From positions 1 to 64,000 of the forward strand of contig JBBPIJ010000014.1 in NCBI GenBank assembly GCA_038040395.1: a stretch of 64,000 nucleotides of DNA. Reading direction: 5' to 3'. Positions 41,889-51,209 of this stretch are shown piece by piece. A program made the translations under genes and the position numbers. A model generated the notes under the pieces. It made no database searches. It worked only from the letters and a program-made list of their open reading frames with translations, and was not told the DNA's origin. Source of the stretch: VAXT01 sp038040395 (GTDB taxonomy: Bacteria > Actinomycetota > Thermoleophilia > Gaiellales > Gaiellaceae). Each line of letters begins with the position of its first letter. Positions within the stretch are counted from its first letter, which is position 1.

Positions 41889-42821
41889 ATGGCGGGAACA
41901 GCCTGGATCGACCTGCTCGACCCCGACGAGGAAGAGCTGCGGAAGCACCTTCCGGACGACATCCGTCCCGATGCGATGCAGCAGCTCCTACGACCGGCCT
42001 CGCCCGAGGGAGACCTTCGACCGTCGATCAAAAGCCACGACTCCTACATCCTCGCTCTGGCTCTCGTGGCGGTCGCCGTACCCAAGGAAAACCGGGTCTT
42101 CTACCAGGAGGTGGACTTCGTCCTCACGCGCCATCGGATCATCACGGTCCGCAAGACCCCGGGCGCGGAGCCGCCGTTCGATCCCAGCGGTGTGAGGGAC
42201 CTCTGCGACGTGCATCGGGAGGAGCTGCCGCCCGGGATCATCGCGTACCACCTCGTGGACGAGATCGCGGAGCGCTACCTCGATCTGATCGACGACATCG
42301 ACGAGGAGATCGACGAGCTGGAGGAGCATGTCGACGAGTGGCGCCCCGAAACGACGCGTAAGCGCATCTCGGACCTCCGGCACGACCTGCTCCACATCAG
42401 GCGGACACTCGCTCCGACCCGGGACGCTGTGCGCGAGATCGTGGACGGCCGCGTCGACCTGGAGGGTCGGACACCGTTCACGCGCGAGGCGTTTCCGAAG
42501 GAGGTCGAGCGGCTGTTCGCGACGAGTTACGACAAGCTGCTCCGAGCCACTGAGGGAATCGAGTACGCGCGTGACCTTCTGTCCGCCGTCCGCGACTACC
42601 AGCAGGCGCGGGTCGCGATCGACCAGAACGAGGTCATGAAGAGGCTCACGGCGATCGCCTCGATCGTCCTCTTTCCGACGTTCGTCGTCGGGGTGTACGG
42701 GCAGAACTTCGACCACATGCCCGAGCTGCACTGGCGGCTCGGCTACGCGTTCTCGTGGTCGGTCATCCTGGCCAGCACGATCCTCCAGCTCATCTATTTC
42801 CGCCGCAAGCGCTGGATCTAG
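41889..42821 (+). CDS. corA: CorA-family divalent metal transporter
   Basis: 310 residues. The large cytosolic N-terminal domain (VAVPKENRVFYQEVDFVLTR) and long helices (IDEEIDELEEHVDE) are followed by two C-terminal membrane helices and a basic end (FRRKRWI). The usual YGMNF selectivity motif reads YGQNF (VVGVYGQNFDHMPEL), a notable change that could affect ion choice. The stop is shared with the convergent DedA gene in a CTAG. Confidence 0.9.
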   Translation: MAGTAWIDLLDPDEEELRKHLPDDIRPDAMQQLLRPASPEGDLRPSIKSHDSYILALALVAVAVPKENRVFYQEVDFVLTRHRIITVRKTPGAEPPFDPSGVRDLCDVHREELPPGIIAYHLVDEIAERYLDLIDDIDEEIDELEEHVDEWRPETTRKRISDLRHDLLHIRRTLAPTRDAVREIVDGRVDLEGRTPFTREAFPKEVERLFATSYDKLLRATEGIEYARDLLSAVRDYQQARVAIDQNEVMKRLTAIASIVLFPTFVVGVYGQNFDHMPELHWRLGYAFSWSVILASTILQLIYFRRKRWI

Positions 42822-43405
42822 CGGCGCCTGACTATGGCCCAACCGACCAGTCCGACGAGAGCGACCGCGAAGAGCCCGAGCGCCGCGTAGCCGGCGGTGT
42901 GGAGCACAGCGACGGCTGCCTGTCCGACGAGATAGCCGAGCAGCCCGATCGAGATCGCCCACGCGATCCCGCCCGCCGCGTTCCAGGCGAGGAACTTCGG
43001 CCAGTGCATGCGGTTTGCTCCCGCGAGCCAGGCCGCGGTGATGCGCAGAAAGGGCAGCCAGCGGCCGAGGAAGACCGTCTTCCCGCCATGACGCGCAAAA
43101 AACGCCTCGCCGCGCACGAGGAGGTCCCGGCGGCGCTCTTCGAGGCGTCCTGGACGCGTGAGTAGCCGGCGCGCACCTTTGCGGCCGAGGAGGTACCCGA
43201 AGTTGTCCCCGACAATCGCAGCGGCGGCGGCGACGGCTATCACCCCCGGGAGCGAGAGCTTTCCCTGGGAGGCGAGCACGGCTGCCGTGATCAGTGCCGT
43301 CTCTCCGGGCAGCGGGATCCCGGCCGACTCGCCGCCGACGAGCGCGGCCAGCAGGACGTACCCGAGCCCGGTCGCGGGCAGCGCGACGAGAAGAACAGTG
43401 CTCAC
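42818..43405 (-). CDS. DedA-family membrane protein
   Basis: 195 residues from GTG 43405. ESAGIPLPGETALITAAVLA is the DedA/SNARE-associated signature, followed by GDNFGYLLGRKGARRLL and FFARHGGKTVFLGRWLPFLR, then membrane helices. DedA proteins are half-transporters or lipid-carrier flippases needed for membrane homeostasis. Leaderless-type promoter upstream. Confidence 0.9.
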   Translation of the reverse strand: MSTVLLVALPATGLGYVLLAALVGGESAGIPLPGETALITAAVLASQGKLSLPGVIAVAAAAAIVGDNFGYLLGRKGARRLLTRPGRLEERRRDLLVRGEAFFARHGGKTVFLGRWLPFLRITAAWLAGANRMHWPKFLAWNAAGGIAWAISIGLLGYLVGQAAVAVLHTAGYAALGLFAVALVGLVGWAIVRRR

Positions 43406-43411
43406 CGTGCG

Positions 43412-43417
43412 AGGTTA
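43412..43417 (-). promoter_or_regulatory. Possible leaderless -10 box of the DedA gene
   Basis: TAACCT on the minus strand, exactly 6 bp before the GTG start. Confidence 0.4.
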
Positions 43418-43429
43418 GACCGCGTGGCT

Positions 43430-43435
43430 ACGATC
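43430..43435 (+). promoter_or_regulatory. Possible leaderless -10 box of the PAS gene
   Basis: TACGAT lies 7 bp before ATG 43443; it is divergent from the DedA promoter 12 bp away. Confidence 0.4.
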
Positions 43436-43442
43436 GACCGCG

Positions 43443-43889
43443 ATGGCTTGGTTCATCTGTCCGAACTGCAAGCACAGGTCGATCGACATCGACGGCGTCG
43501 AAGGCTTCTCCGAGCAGGCGCCTGCGTGCCGGCGCTGCGGCTTTGGCTTCCTCTTCGAGCTGCTGGACGACTACTACCCCGCGCCGACGACGGGGTTCGT
43601 CGTCTGCGACGCGGAGGGGCGCGTCCTCGCCCTCGGCCGCGGAGTGTTCGAGCTCACCGGGTATCAGGAGAAGGACGTCCTGGGCCGAGAGATGATGGAG
43701 GCGTTCGGCCTGTCTGGGTTCGAGGAAGGCAAGAACCCGTCCGAGCTCGCGCGCGAATGGGGAGTGCGCCGCCTGGGCGAGCAGCTCGCAGTGCGCACGA
43801 GAAACGGGCGCGAGCAGCCGGTGATCGCCGACTTTTTCCCGGCCTATGACGACGACGGCGGCCTCATGGTCGCCCTCACGAGACGCTAG
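43443..43889 (+). CDS. Zinc-ribbon plus PAS-domain protein
   Basis: 148 residues. An N-terminal zinc ribbon (FICPNCKHRS ... ACRRCGFGFL) is followed by a PAS domain (TGFVVCDAEGRVLALGRGVF, ELTGYQEKDVLGREMMEAFG). There is no output domain. It is probably a small sensor or adaptor; the ligand is unknown. It shares a CTAG stop overlap with nth. Confidence 0.75.
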   Translation: MAWFICPNCKHRSIDIDGVEGFSEQAPACRRCGFGFLFELLDDYYPAPTTGFVVCDAEGRVLALGRGVFELTGYQEKDVLGREMMEAFGLSGFEEGKNPSELAREWGVRRLGEQLAVRTRNGREQPVIADFFPAYDDDGGLMVALTRR

Positions 43890-44554
43890 TAGACGCGGCT
43901 CGACGGGCACAGGTCGGTCAGGACGCAGTCCTCGCAACGCGGGCGGCGTGCGAGACAGACGCGGCGGCCGTGCCAGATGAGCAGGTGCGGGAAGACGCCC
44001 CAGTACTCGCGCGGGACGATCTTCATCAGGTCGCGCTCGATCTTCACGGGGTCGTCGTGCCTCGTGAGACCGAGCCGCTGGGAGAGCCGGCGCACGTGCG
44101 TGTCGACCACGATCCCCTGGGTGTGGCCGAGCTCAGAGGCGACGACGTTCGCCGTCTTCCTCGCAACGCCGGGCAGGCGCGTGAGCTCCTCGAGCGTGCG
44201 CGGCACCTTGCCGTCGAACTCCTCGGCCAGCATCTTCATCGTTCCGCGAAGCGACTTTGTCTTCTGCCGGAAGAAGCCCGTCGGGCGGATGTCGTTCTCG
44301 AGTTCCTCGACCGGCACGGCGAGATAGTCCTCCGGCCTGCGGTACTTGCGGAACAACGCCGGCGTGACGCGATTCACGTTCACGTCCGTCGTCTGCGCCG
44401 AGAGCATCACGGAGACGAGCAGCTCGAGCTCGTTCCGGAAGGTGAGCGCGATCGTCGCGTCGGCATGCTCGACCAGGAGCCGCTCGATGATCGGGGCGAT
44501 TCGCGCCCGCTTCGGCCCGACGCGCCTGCGCGCCTCGGAGACGAAGCTACGCAC
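43886..44554 (-). CDS. nth: Endonuclease III
   Basis: GTG 44554 overlaps the upstream helicase stop by 8 bp; 222 residues. Helix-hairpin-helix with catalytic Lys in LPGVARKTANVVASE, catalytic Asp in IVVDTHVRRLSQRL, and the C-terminal [4Fe-4S] ligands CLARRPRCEDCVLTDLC (C-x6-C-x2-C-x5-C). It removes oxidised pyrimidines in base excision repair. Co-transcription with the AddA/AddB-like genes makes a DNA-repair operon. Confidence 0.94.
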   Translation of the reverse strand: MRSFVSEARRRVGPKRARIAPIIERLLVEHADATIALTFRNELELLVSVMLSAQTTDVNVNRVTPALFRKYRRPEDYLAVPVEELENDIRPTGFFRQKTKSLRGTMKMLAEEFDGKVPRTLEELTRLPGVARKTANVVASELGHTQGIVVDTHVRRLSQRLGLTRHDDPVKIERDLMKIVPREYWGVFPHLLIWHGRRVCLARRPRCEDCVLTDLCPSSRVY

Positions 44555-47500
44555 GGAGCCGCGGGCCGGCGCAGACGAGATCGAGCGCAGGACACGTGGG
44601 GCACGCGTAGTCGCTCGGCGTCGGCCGGAACTCTCCGGCCTGAATCGTCGCGATCGCGGCCGACAGCTCCGCCTCGAGGGCAGGCACGTCCTCGACCACG
44701 AACGTGCTGCTGACCAGGTCGTCGGGGCGCTCGAGGAACTGGTACACGACCTCGACCTCGGTCGCGCCTGCTCGCAGGATCGCCAGCGCATACACGAGCC
44801 TCTGGAGCCCGTATTCGCGCTCGACGACCTCCGCGGGCGACGCATCCTCGAGCACGTTGGTCTTGTAGTCGACAACGAACGCCCGCCCGTCGGCCTCGTG
44901 GAACACGTCGATGCGACCTCGTAGAAGCACGCCGTCGTGCTCGAAGGAGAACGACCTCTCCACCGAGGCGCCGGCAAGCGCGGCGATTCGCTGGGCCAGA
45001 CCGGACCGGCAGTAGTCCTCGACGAGGCCCCGGACGCGCGCGACTTCGTCGTCGGCCGCCGTCGGGTAGCGCGTGCGCACTGCTTCGGCGAGATCGACGG
45101 GTGGCTCCGGCGAGGCCAGGTCGAGCTGCTCGAGGAGGACGTGAACCGCGTCGCCGATCTCGGTCGCGGCGAGTCCCCCCTCTCCGGACCCTCGGGCCGG
45201 CTTCGTCTCTCGAAGCCCGACGATCCGCTCGGCGTAGAAACGATAGGAGCAACGCTCGTAGAGGGAGAGCGCGCTGTACGAGAGCGTCCGCACGCGGTTC
45301 TGCGGCGGCTCTGGCAGCGGCACGAGGTCGGGCAGCCTCGGCGCGTCGCTGATCGCGAGGCCTCCGCCTTCGAGCGCGAAGAGGGCGAGCTGCGGGTCCT
45401 CGTCCGCCGACGCTTCCGTCGCGACCTCGACCGGCTCGTGACCGTTGAAGCGGTCGAGCCGAAGGATCAGCCGGGCTCCGTTGCGCTCGATCTCGACAGG
45501 GGCGTCGGTCGCGTGGTCGAGCTCCTGCGCGTCGAGCCGGGCAAGCACCCAGCCGATCGGCGTCGACTCGTCGCCGGCCCGCTCCGGGTCGATCGAGCCC
45601 GACACGATGAGGCGGTCGATCGCGCGAGTCATCGCGACGTAGTAGAGGCGCCGCCGCTCCGCCTCTGAAGCTTCGTCCTCGACCTCCTTGATCTCCTGGT
45701 AGTCGGAGCTCGGGCGCCGCTTTCCCGTCGACGGATCGGCAACGCGGAAGCCGAGGCGACCGTCGGGCAGGCAGAGGATCTCGTCCGCGTTGCGCGCTGC
45801 TCCATGGCGGCCCGCGTCGGCGACGACGACCACCTTGAACTCGAGCCCCTTCGCGCCGTGAATGGTCAGCAGCCGGATGACGTCGGTGCCTTCCTCCTCC
45901 GCAACGGCTTCCAGCTCGGAGGCGCCGACGGTACCCTGCTCGCGGACGAAGCGGACGAAGCCTTCGACGTCGGGGCCGCGCAGCTCCTCGTAGGAGCGCG
46001 CCAGCCGGGCCAGCTTGCGCAGGTTCGCGTAGCGCCGCCGCCCGTCCCACTGCGCAAGCACCGCCAGGTCGTAGTCGTGGTCGGAGATGACCCGCTCGCA
46101 GAGCCGCTCGAGCGAGAGCCTCGGCGCGAGGCCGGCCAGGCGGTCGTAACGCTGCTTGAACGCACGGTGCAGGCGGGAGTCGCGATCGGAGAGCCCAGGC
46201 GGCAGCGAGCGCTCGAGCCCGACATAGAGCGGACGGCGCTCGGCAGCCCGGCGGAGATGCATGAGCGCGTCGTTCGATACGCCCACGAACGGCGAGGCGA
46301 GGACCGTCACGAGCGCCTCGTCGTCGTAGCGGTTGTGCAGCAGCCGCAGATAGGCCAGCAGGTCGACCACCTGCTGCTGGTGGTAGTAGTCGCGGCCGGT
46401 GGCCCGGAAAGTCGGCAGGCCGAGCGCACGGAGGGCCTCCTCGTAGAGCTTGGCGTCGGTTCCCGCCGCGAAGAGCAGGACGATCTCGCCCGGCGTCGCC
46501 TCGCCTGAGTCGACGAGGTCCTTGACGCGGGTTGCCACGTGCTTGGCCTCGGCGCTGCGCCAGTGGGTGCCGGTGTCCTTGTAGGCGGCCTTGTCGGTGA
46601 CGAGGAGCTCGACAGCCGGGCCGAAAGCGGGGTCCGCGAAGCGGCCCGCGGCCGACAGAGGCTGGAACGAGTCGCCGAAGTCGGTCGAGAAGAGGTGGTT
46701 GATGACAGAGAGCACCTCGGGCCGCGACCGGTAGTTCTCGGTCAGCGCGAGCACACCACCCGAAGCCTCCCGGCGCTCCCGGAAGACCTCCACGTCCGCG
46801 TGCCGGAAGCGATAGATCGACTGGAACTCGTCGCCGACGAAGAAGAGATCCTCGGTCGCGAGCAAATCGACGAGCTCGCATTGGAGCCGGTTCGTATCCT
46901 GGAACTCGTCGACGAGCACCGAGCGAAAACGCCAGCTCTCCTGGTCGCGAATCGCGGGGTGGTCGCGCAGAAGGTTCCTTGCGTTCAGCTGGAGGTCTTC
47001 GAAGTCGAGCGCCGACTCGGCCTCCTTCGCTGCCGCGTAGGCGTCGGCGAAGCGCCGCAGGAGCTCCTCGAGGAGCGCGCGGTCTCGGGCCGCCAGCTCG
47101 TCGAGCGCCGCTTGCTCGACCGCCGTCCGAGCCTCCTCGTAGCTTGCGAACCGGTCACGAGGGCCACCGCGGGCGGCGAGGTCGGAAAGGTCGATCAGCC
47201 GATCGGACGCGGGCGGGCGCTCGAGGAGCTCGATTGCTCGCGCTGCGCTCTCCCTCGCCGTCGCGGCCTTGTCCATCCCGGCCGTGTCCTCGATGGCGCA
47301 GCGAGCCGCCTCGCGCAACTCTTCGATCCGCGCGTCGAGGCCGGGCCGGTCGGCGACCTCGAGCACGAGGTCGCGCCCTGCCGAGCGCAGCGTCTCGTAG
47401 ACGCCGGTCAGCATCCGCCGTAGCGCCCGGGCGCCGTAGGTCGCCAGCAGCCGGATCCGCTCGGGATCCTCGGATGCGCAGAACGCGTCGAGTGCCTCCT

Positions 47501-47903
47501 CGAAGGCCTCACCGGCCAGCACCCGCGCCTGGTTCTCATCCAGGACGCGGAATTGCGGGTCGATGCCGGCGTCGAACGGGTGCGCTTTCAGCAGGCGATG
47601 GCAGAAGCCGTGGATCGTCGAGATCCAGGCGCCGTCGAGCTCGCGCGCAAGATCGTGCCGGCCGAGCTCGGCGAGCCGTCGTCGGATTCGTCCGCGCAGC
47701 TCGCCGGCAGCCCGCTCGGTGTACGTGATCGCGAGCACCGAGTCGATGGGCAGGCCCCGGTCGCAGATCGCGCGAACAAAGCGCTCGACGAGCACGGTCG
47801 TCTTGCCCGTCCCCGCGCCCGCCGAGACGAAGACGAGCCCGCCCGCGTCGATCGCGGCCAGCTGCTCCTCGTTCGGTGCACGCGTCTCTTCGACCACCGT
47901 CAT
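44547..47903 (-). CDS. UvrD/AddA-like helicase-nuclease
   Basis: ATG 47903 overlaps the upstream stop as ATGA; ~1118 residues. Walker A SAGAGTGKTTVL, motif Ia AITYTERAAGEL, Walker B region LVDEFQDTNRLQCELV, motif III VGDEFQSIYRFRHAD, motif V LLTIHGAKGLEF and motif VI YYVAMTRAIDRLIVSGS. The C-terminal PD-(D/E)xK nuclease has GRIDVFHE and FVVDYKTN. With the next gene it forms an AddAB-type double-strand-end resection complex, the functional equivalent of RecBCD. Confidence 0.9.
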   Translation of the reverse strand: MTVVEETRAPNEEQLAAIDAGGLVFVSAGAGTGKTTVLVERFVRAICDRGLPIDSVLAITYTERAAGELRGRIRRRLAELGRHDLARELDGAWISTIHGFCHRLLKAHPFDAGIDPQFRVLDENQARVLAGEAFEEALDAFCASEDPERIRLLATYGARALRRMLTGVYETLRSAGRDLVLEVADRPGLDARIEELREAARCAIEDTAGMDKAATARESAARAIELLERPPASDRLIDLSDLAARGGPRDRFASYEEARTAVEQAALDELAARDRALLEELLRRFADAYAAAKEAESALDFEDLQLNARNLLRDHPAIRDQESWRFRSVLVDEFQDTNRLQCELVDLLATEDLFFVGDEFQSIYRFRHADVEVFRERREASGGVLALTENYRSRPEVLSVINHLFSTDFGDSFQPLSAAGRFADPAFGPAVELLVTDKAAYKDTGTHWRSAEAKHVATRVKDLVDSGEATPGEIVLLFAAGTDAKLYEEALRALGLPTFRATGRDYYHQQQVVDLLAYLRLLHNRYDDEALVTVLASPFVGVSNDALMHLRRAAERRPLYVGLERSLPPGLSDRDSRLHRAFKQRYDRLAGLAPRLSLERLCERVISDHDYDLAVLAQWDGRRRYANLRKLARLARSYEELRGPDVEGFVRFVREQGTVGASELEAVAEEEGTDVIRLLTIHGAKGLEFKVVVVADAGRHGAARNADEILCLPDGRLGFRVADPSTGKRRPSSDYQEIKEVEDEASEAERRRLYYVAMTRAIDRLIVSGSIDPERAGDESTPIGWVLARLDAQELDHATDAPVEIERNGARLILRLDRFNGHEPVEVATEASADEDPQLALFALEGGGLAISDAPRLPDLVPLPEPPQNRVRTLSYSALSLYERCSYRFYAERIVGLRETKPARGSGEGGLAATEIGDAVHVLLEQLDLASPEPPVDLAEAVRTRYPTAADDEVARVRGLVEDYCRSGLAQRIAALAGASVERSFSFEHDGVLLRGRIDVFHEADGRAFVVDYKTNVLEDASPAEVVEREYGLQRLVYALAILRAGATEVEVVYQFLERPDDLVSSTFVVEDVPALEAELSAAIATIQAGEFRPTPSDYACPTCPALDLVCAGPRLRA

Positions 47904-50845
47904 GACCTCGCCACCCGGCACATCGACCACAGGTCGCACCACGTCGGACAGGGGAAGCCGCCCTTCGGGTCGTGCCGCACCTCACCTGAACGGATGCGCT
48001 CGACAAAGCGCAGCGCGTGCTCCTTGGCGCGCTCCGTCTGTGCCCAGAACTCCTCCTCCGGGAGGTAGTCGCGCGGCGCGAAGCCCGGGACATCCTCCTC
48101 GGTCTCGGCCCGCAGGAGCCCGCGCGCCTGCCGCTCGCCGGCGAGAGCGCGGTAGAGGCCGCCGAGCGGCTCGATCCCGACCAGGTCGCGCAGCACGAGC
48201 ATGTACAGCGGAATCTGGAGCCGCAGCTCGGACTCGATCTTCGCCGCCGAGTGAACCGTCTTTCCCGACTTGTAGTCCTGGACGATTCCGCGCGCGCTGA
48301 AGGGGTCGAGGTCGATCCGGTCGATCTTCCCGGTGAGCGCGAACCCGTCGATCTGCAGGCCGCTCTGGAGCTCGGGGGCCGAGCGCTCCGAGCCGAACGA
48401 GACCTCGAACCGTCGCGGAACGAGCCCGAGCGGCGACTCCGCTTCGCTGCGCACGAAGTGCTCGAGGTCTCTCCACAGGCTCTCCTGGAGCTCGCGGCGC
48501 TGAAGATCACGGAGCTCGAGCCAGACGCCGCTGTCGATCGCCTCTGTGAGGCACTCGCGGAGAAAGAGGAGCCCGTCGTCCAGCCGCTCTGCATTGAGCC
48601 GCTCGACGCCGAGGCGCTTCGGCACCCCGGAGAAGAACTTGTAGAGCGTCTGGTGCGCGATCGAGCCCCGTAGGCGCGCGTCAACCTCGCCGTCGATCGT
48701 TCGCGGCGAGATCACGCGCTCGATGAACCAGACAGACGAGCAGTCGGCGAAGCCCTCGAGCTCGGTGACGCCGAAGGTCGCCCGTGCGCGCAGCTCGTCC
48801 AGCAGCACCGGGTCGGTGATCTCGGTGGGCCGCGAGAAGGCTCCACGCGCCCGCTCGAGTCGCCGCTCCCAGCCGTTCGCCCGCGCCAGCGCGGAAGCGT
48901 CGGCCGCATCCGTCGCCGCGAGCGCGCTCAACGACCGGAGCCGCTCGCGCTCGGTCGGCGCCTTGTCCACCGGCCACGTGAGCGCGGAGAGAGCCCGGCG
49001 CTCAGTCGCCTTGACGACGTCCGCGTCTGAATAGAGCGCGCGCACCTCGTCCCAGAACGGGCTCGGCTCCCGCGGCGAGCCCTCGTCGCTCGCAGCCTCG
49101 CGCACGAGATAGAGGCGCTTCGACGGGCGCGTGCACGCGGTGTAGAAGAAGAAGCGCTCGCGCGAGACCGGATCCGGCTTGACGAGCCGCGCGTGACGCG
49201 AGCGCTCGTCGATCGACCGGCGCTCCTCGTCCGCGATGAAGGGCGAGCCCCGGGACCGGCGCGGCAGGCTCCCCTCCTCCAGTCCGAGCAGGAACACGAC
49301 CTCGGTCCGCCGCGTGCGTGCTCGAAGAAGGTCGGTGACGGCAACGCGGCCGGGCTCGTCACCACGGGCCAGCCGTAGCTCCGCGCGCTCCAGGGCGGTG
49401 AAGATCTCCTCGCGGGTGAGTGCGCCACCGAGGTCGAGCCAGTCCTGGAGCTCGTCGAGGAGCTCGGCAACCGCCTTCTCTGCACGGAGGTCCAGGATCG
49501 CCTCCTCGCCGACGGGCGGGTCCTCGAGCCCGTATGCCGCGCGCACCATCGAGCGCGCAAGCCCACGGACGGCTCTCAGCAGGTCGGCCTCCTCCCGAAA
49601 GATGTCGAGGACCCTCAGCGGCTGGCCACGCAACTTCAGCGTCTCCTCGACGACCCGGCCGGGCTCGTTGACTGCCCGCCCGCGAAGCCGTCCCTCGAGA
49701 TAGTCGACGTGGGAACGCGTCAGGCCCGAGAAAGGAGACCGCAGGAACCCGTAGAGGTCGTGGCGATCTCCCGCGAGCCATTCGAAGCGCAGCAGCGAGA
49801 AGAGCGCCTTGCCAAAGGCTGTGCGGCCGATTCGGATTCGGCCTTCGATCGCATAAGGGACGCCGAGCGCGCCGAAAGCGGTCTCGACCTGGGCCCGGTG
49901 GCGATCGAGGTTGGGGCAGATGAGGAGGACCTCCTCGGCCGGCGTGCCGCTGCGGATCAGGTCGAGCACCGCCTCGGCGACGAGCTCGAGCGTGCCGCGC
50001 GCACCCGCGCCCTCGAGGAAGCGAACCGACCCGTCGAGCTCGGGGCCTGACGGCGGCTGCTCCGAGAAGAGATGGCGCTCGAGGTGCGCGAGCGCGGCAG
50101 GGGCGACCTCGTCGTAGCGCGGCGGTAGCTCTTCGATGCGACCCGCGGCGAGCGCGGTCAGATCGTCCGACGTGCGGCGAAGCGACTCGAACGCGGCCCG
50201 GTTCGGCTCGTAGGGAAGCGAGACCGTGACCTCGGCGCGCCCGGCTAGCGCCTGGAGCAGCGCCCACTCGGCTCCGGTCAGATCCTCGAAGCCGTACGCG
50301 AAGACAGGACGCCCCTCCCATGAGTCGAGCTCCGCGGCGACGCGCTCGGCCGCGTACCGTCGCTGGAGGTCGCGGTCCCACAGCTCGAGGCGGTCCAGCT
50401 CTGCGCGGTAGGCCGCGTACAGGCCGGCGAGGTCTCCCTCCAGGTCGGCCGGCTCGACGAGGCCGGACTCGAGCTCGGTGAGCGCTCCCGAAAGCGCGTC
50501 GGCGAAGCCGGCGAACCGGGCCGAGGGGCCAAGCCCGTTGAGCGCGGCGCGGGAGACCGCGGTGCGCACGATGAGCTGGCGTTGAGCGTTCGTGACCGCC
50601 GGCCGGTTCTCGCCGCCGTCGCGGGCGAGACGCTGGAACAGATCGTCGAAGGTCCCGATTCGCCCCGAGAGGAGCGCACCGCGCTTGGCCAGGAGCTCGC
50701 GCTCGATCCGCTCGACGTCCGACCCGTACGGCACGATGAGCACCGGGTCGCGGTCGAGCGCGTCCAGATAACGATCCAGGAGCAGCGCAACCTTGCCGGC
50801 GTTCGCCGGCCCTGAGAGCAGCGTCAAACCCTGCCCGGAGGCCAT
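47900..50845 (-). CDS. AddB-like PD-(D/E)xK nuclease/inactivated helicase subunit
   Basis: 981 residues. The N-terminal P-loop is LLSGPANAGKVALLLD. GLEEGSLPRRSRGSPF and FFFYTACTRPSKRLYLV are AddB/helicase-type motifs. The C-terminal nuclease has GKIDRIDLDPFSARGIVQDYKSG (Asp...Asp-Tyr-Lys). An Fe-S cluster is suggested by a Cys in EGFADCSSVWF plus CPTWCDLWSMC at the end, the typical AddB spacing. It is the first gene of the addB-addA-nth unit. Confidence 0.87.
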   Translation of the reverse strand: MASGQGLTLLSGPANAGKVALLLDRYLDALDRDPVLIVPYGSDVERIERELLAKRGALLSGRIGTFDDLFQRLARDGGENRPAVTNAQRQLIVRTAVSRAALNGLGPSARFAGFADALSGALTELESGLVEPADLEGDLAGLYAAYRAELDRLELWDRDLQRRYAAERVAAELDSWEGRPVFAYGFEDLTGAEWALLQALAGRAEVTVSLPYEPNRAAFESLRRTSDDLTALAAGRIEELPPRYDEVAPAALAHLERHLFSEQPPSGPELDGSVRFLEGAGARGTLELVAEAVLDLIRSGTPAEEVLLICPNLDRHRAQVETAFGALGVPYAIEGRIRIGRTAFGKALFSLLRFEWLAGDRHDLYGFLRSPFSGLTRSHVDYLEGRLRGRAVNEPGRVVEETLKLRGQPLRVLDIFREEADLLRAVRGLARSMVRAAYGLEDPPVGEEAILDLRAEKAVAELLDELQDWLDLGGALTREEIFTALERAELRLARGDEPGRVAVTDLLRARTRRTEVVFLLGLEEGSLPRRSRGSPFIADEERRSIDERSRHARLVKPDPVSRERFFFYTACTRPSKRLYLVREAASDEGSPREPSPFWDEVRALYSDADVVKATERRALSALTWPVDKAPTERERLRSLSALAATDAADASALARANGWERRLERARGAFSRPTEITDPVLLDELRARATFGVTELEGFADCSSVWFIERVISPRTIDGEVDARLRGSIAHQTLYKFFSGVPKRLGVERLNAERLDDGLLFLRECLTEAIDSGVWLELRDLQRRELQESLWRDLEHFVRSEAESPLGLVPRRFEVSFGSERSAPELQSGLQIDGFALTGKIDRIDLDPFSARGIVQDYKSGKTVHSAAKIESELRLQIPLYMLVLRDLVGIEPLGGLYRALAGERQARGLLRAETEEDVPGFAPRDYLPEEEFWAQTERAKEHALRFVERIRSGEVRHDPKGGFPCPTWCDLWSMCRVARS

Positions 50846-50851
50846 CGACCT

Positions 50852-50857
50852 ATCGTA
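50852..50857 (-). promoter_or_regulatory. Possible leaderless -10 box of the addB-like operon
   Basis: TACGAT on the minus strand, exactly 6 bp before ATG 50845; no ribosome site. Confidence 0.42.
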
Positions 50858-50942
50858 GACCTGCGGTCCGACGTCTCCCGAGCCGGGGTCAGGCTGAATG
50901 CGGAACGTGCGTCAAACGCGGGCTTGTGCCCGCCTCCTAGCG

Positions 50943-51146
50943 CTACTTCACGCCGGTTGCCGACTTCGGCCGGCGGCCGCGTCTTGCCGCCGCGTGGCCG
51001 GGCATCCCGCTTGCGCAGTTGTCGCAGAGGTCTGCCTGCTTCGAGCCGCGGCGGGCATCCGTGTAGTTCAGGCGCAATGTCGCGCCCTTCCCTTCGCCGA
51101 CCTCACGGCCGCAGTTGTCGCAAACGAGAACGGTCTTTCGAGCCAT
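50943..51146 (-). CDS. Small zinc-ribbon protein
   Basis: 67 residues with two CxxC pairs: VLVCDNCGREVG and ADLCDNCASGMPG. The C-terminal tail is basic (AAARRGRRPKSATGVK) and may contact nucleic acid; RRGRRP resembles an AT-hook. AGGAGG 8 nt before ATG. Partner and function unknown. Confidence 0.7.
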   Translation of the reverse strand: MARKTVLVCDNCGREVGEGKGATLRLNYTDARRGSKQADLCDNCASGMPGHAAARRGRRPKSATGVK

Positions 51147-51209
51147 TGGAATTGCCTCCTGAAAAGGATGAACGAAGAGAGACGACCCTATCGCAAAGGC
51201 ACAAGTAAT

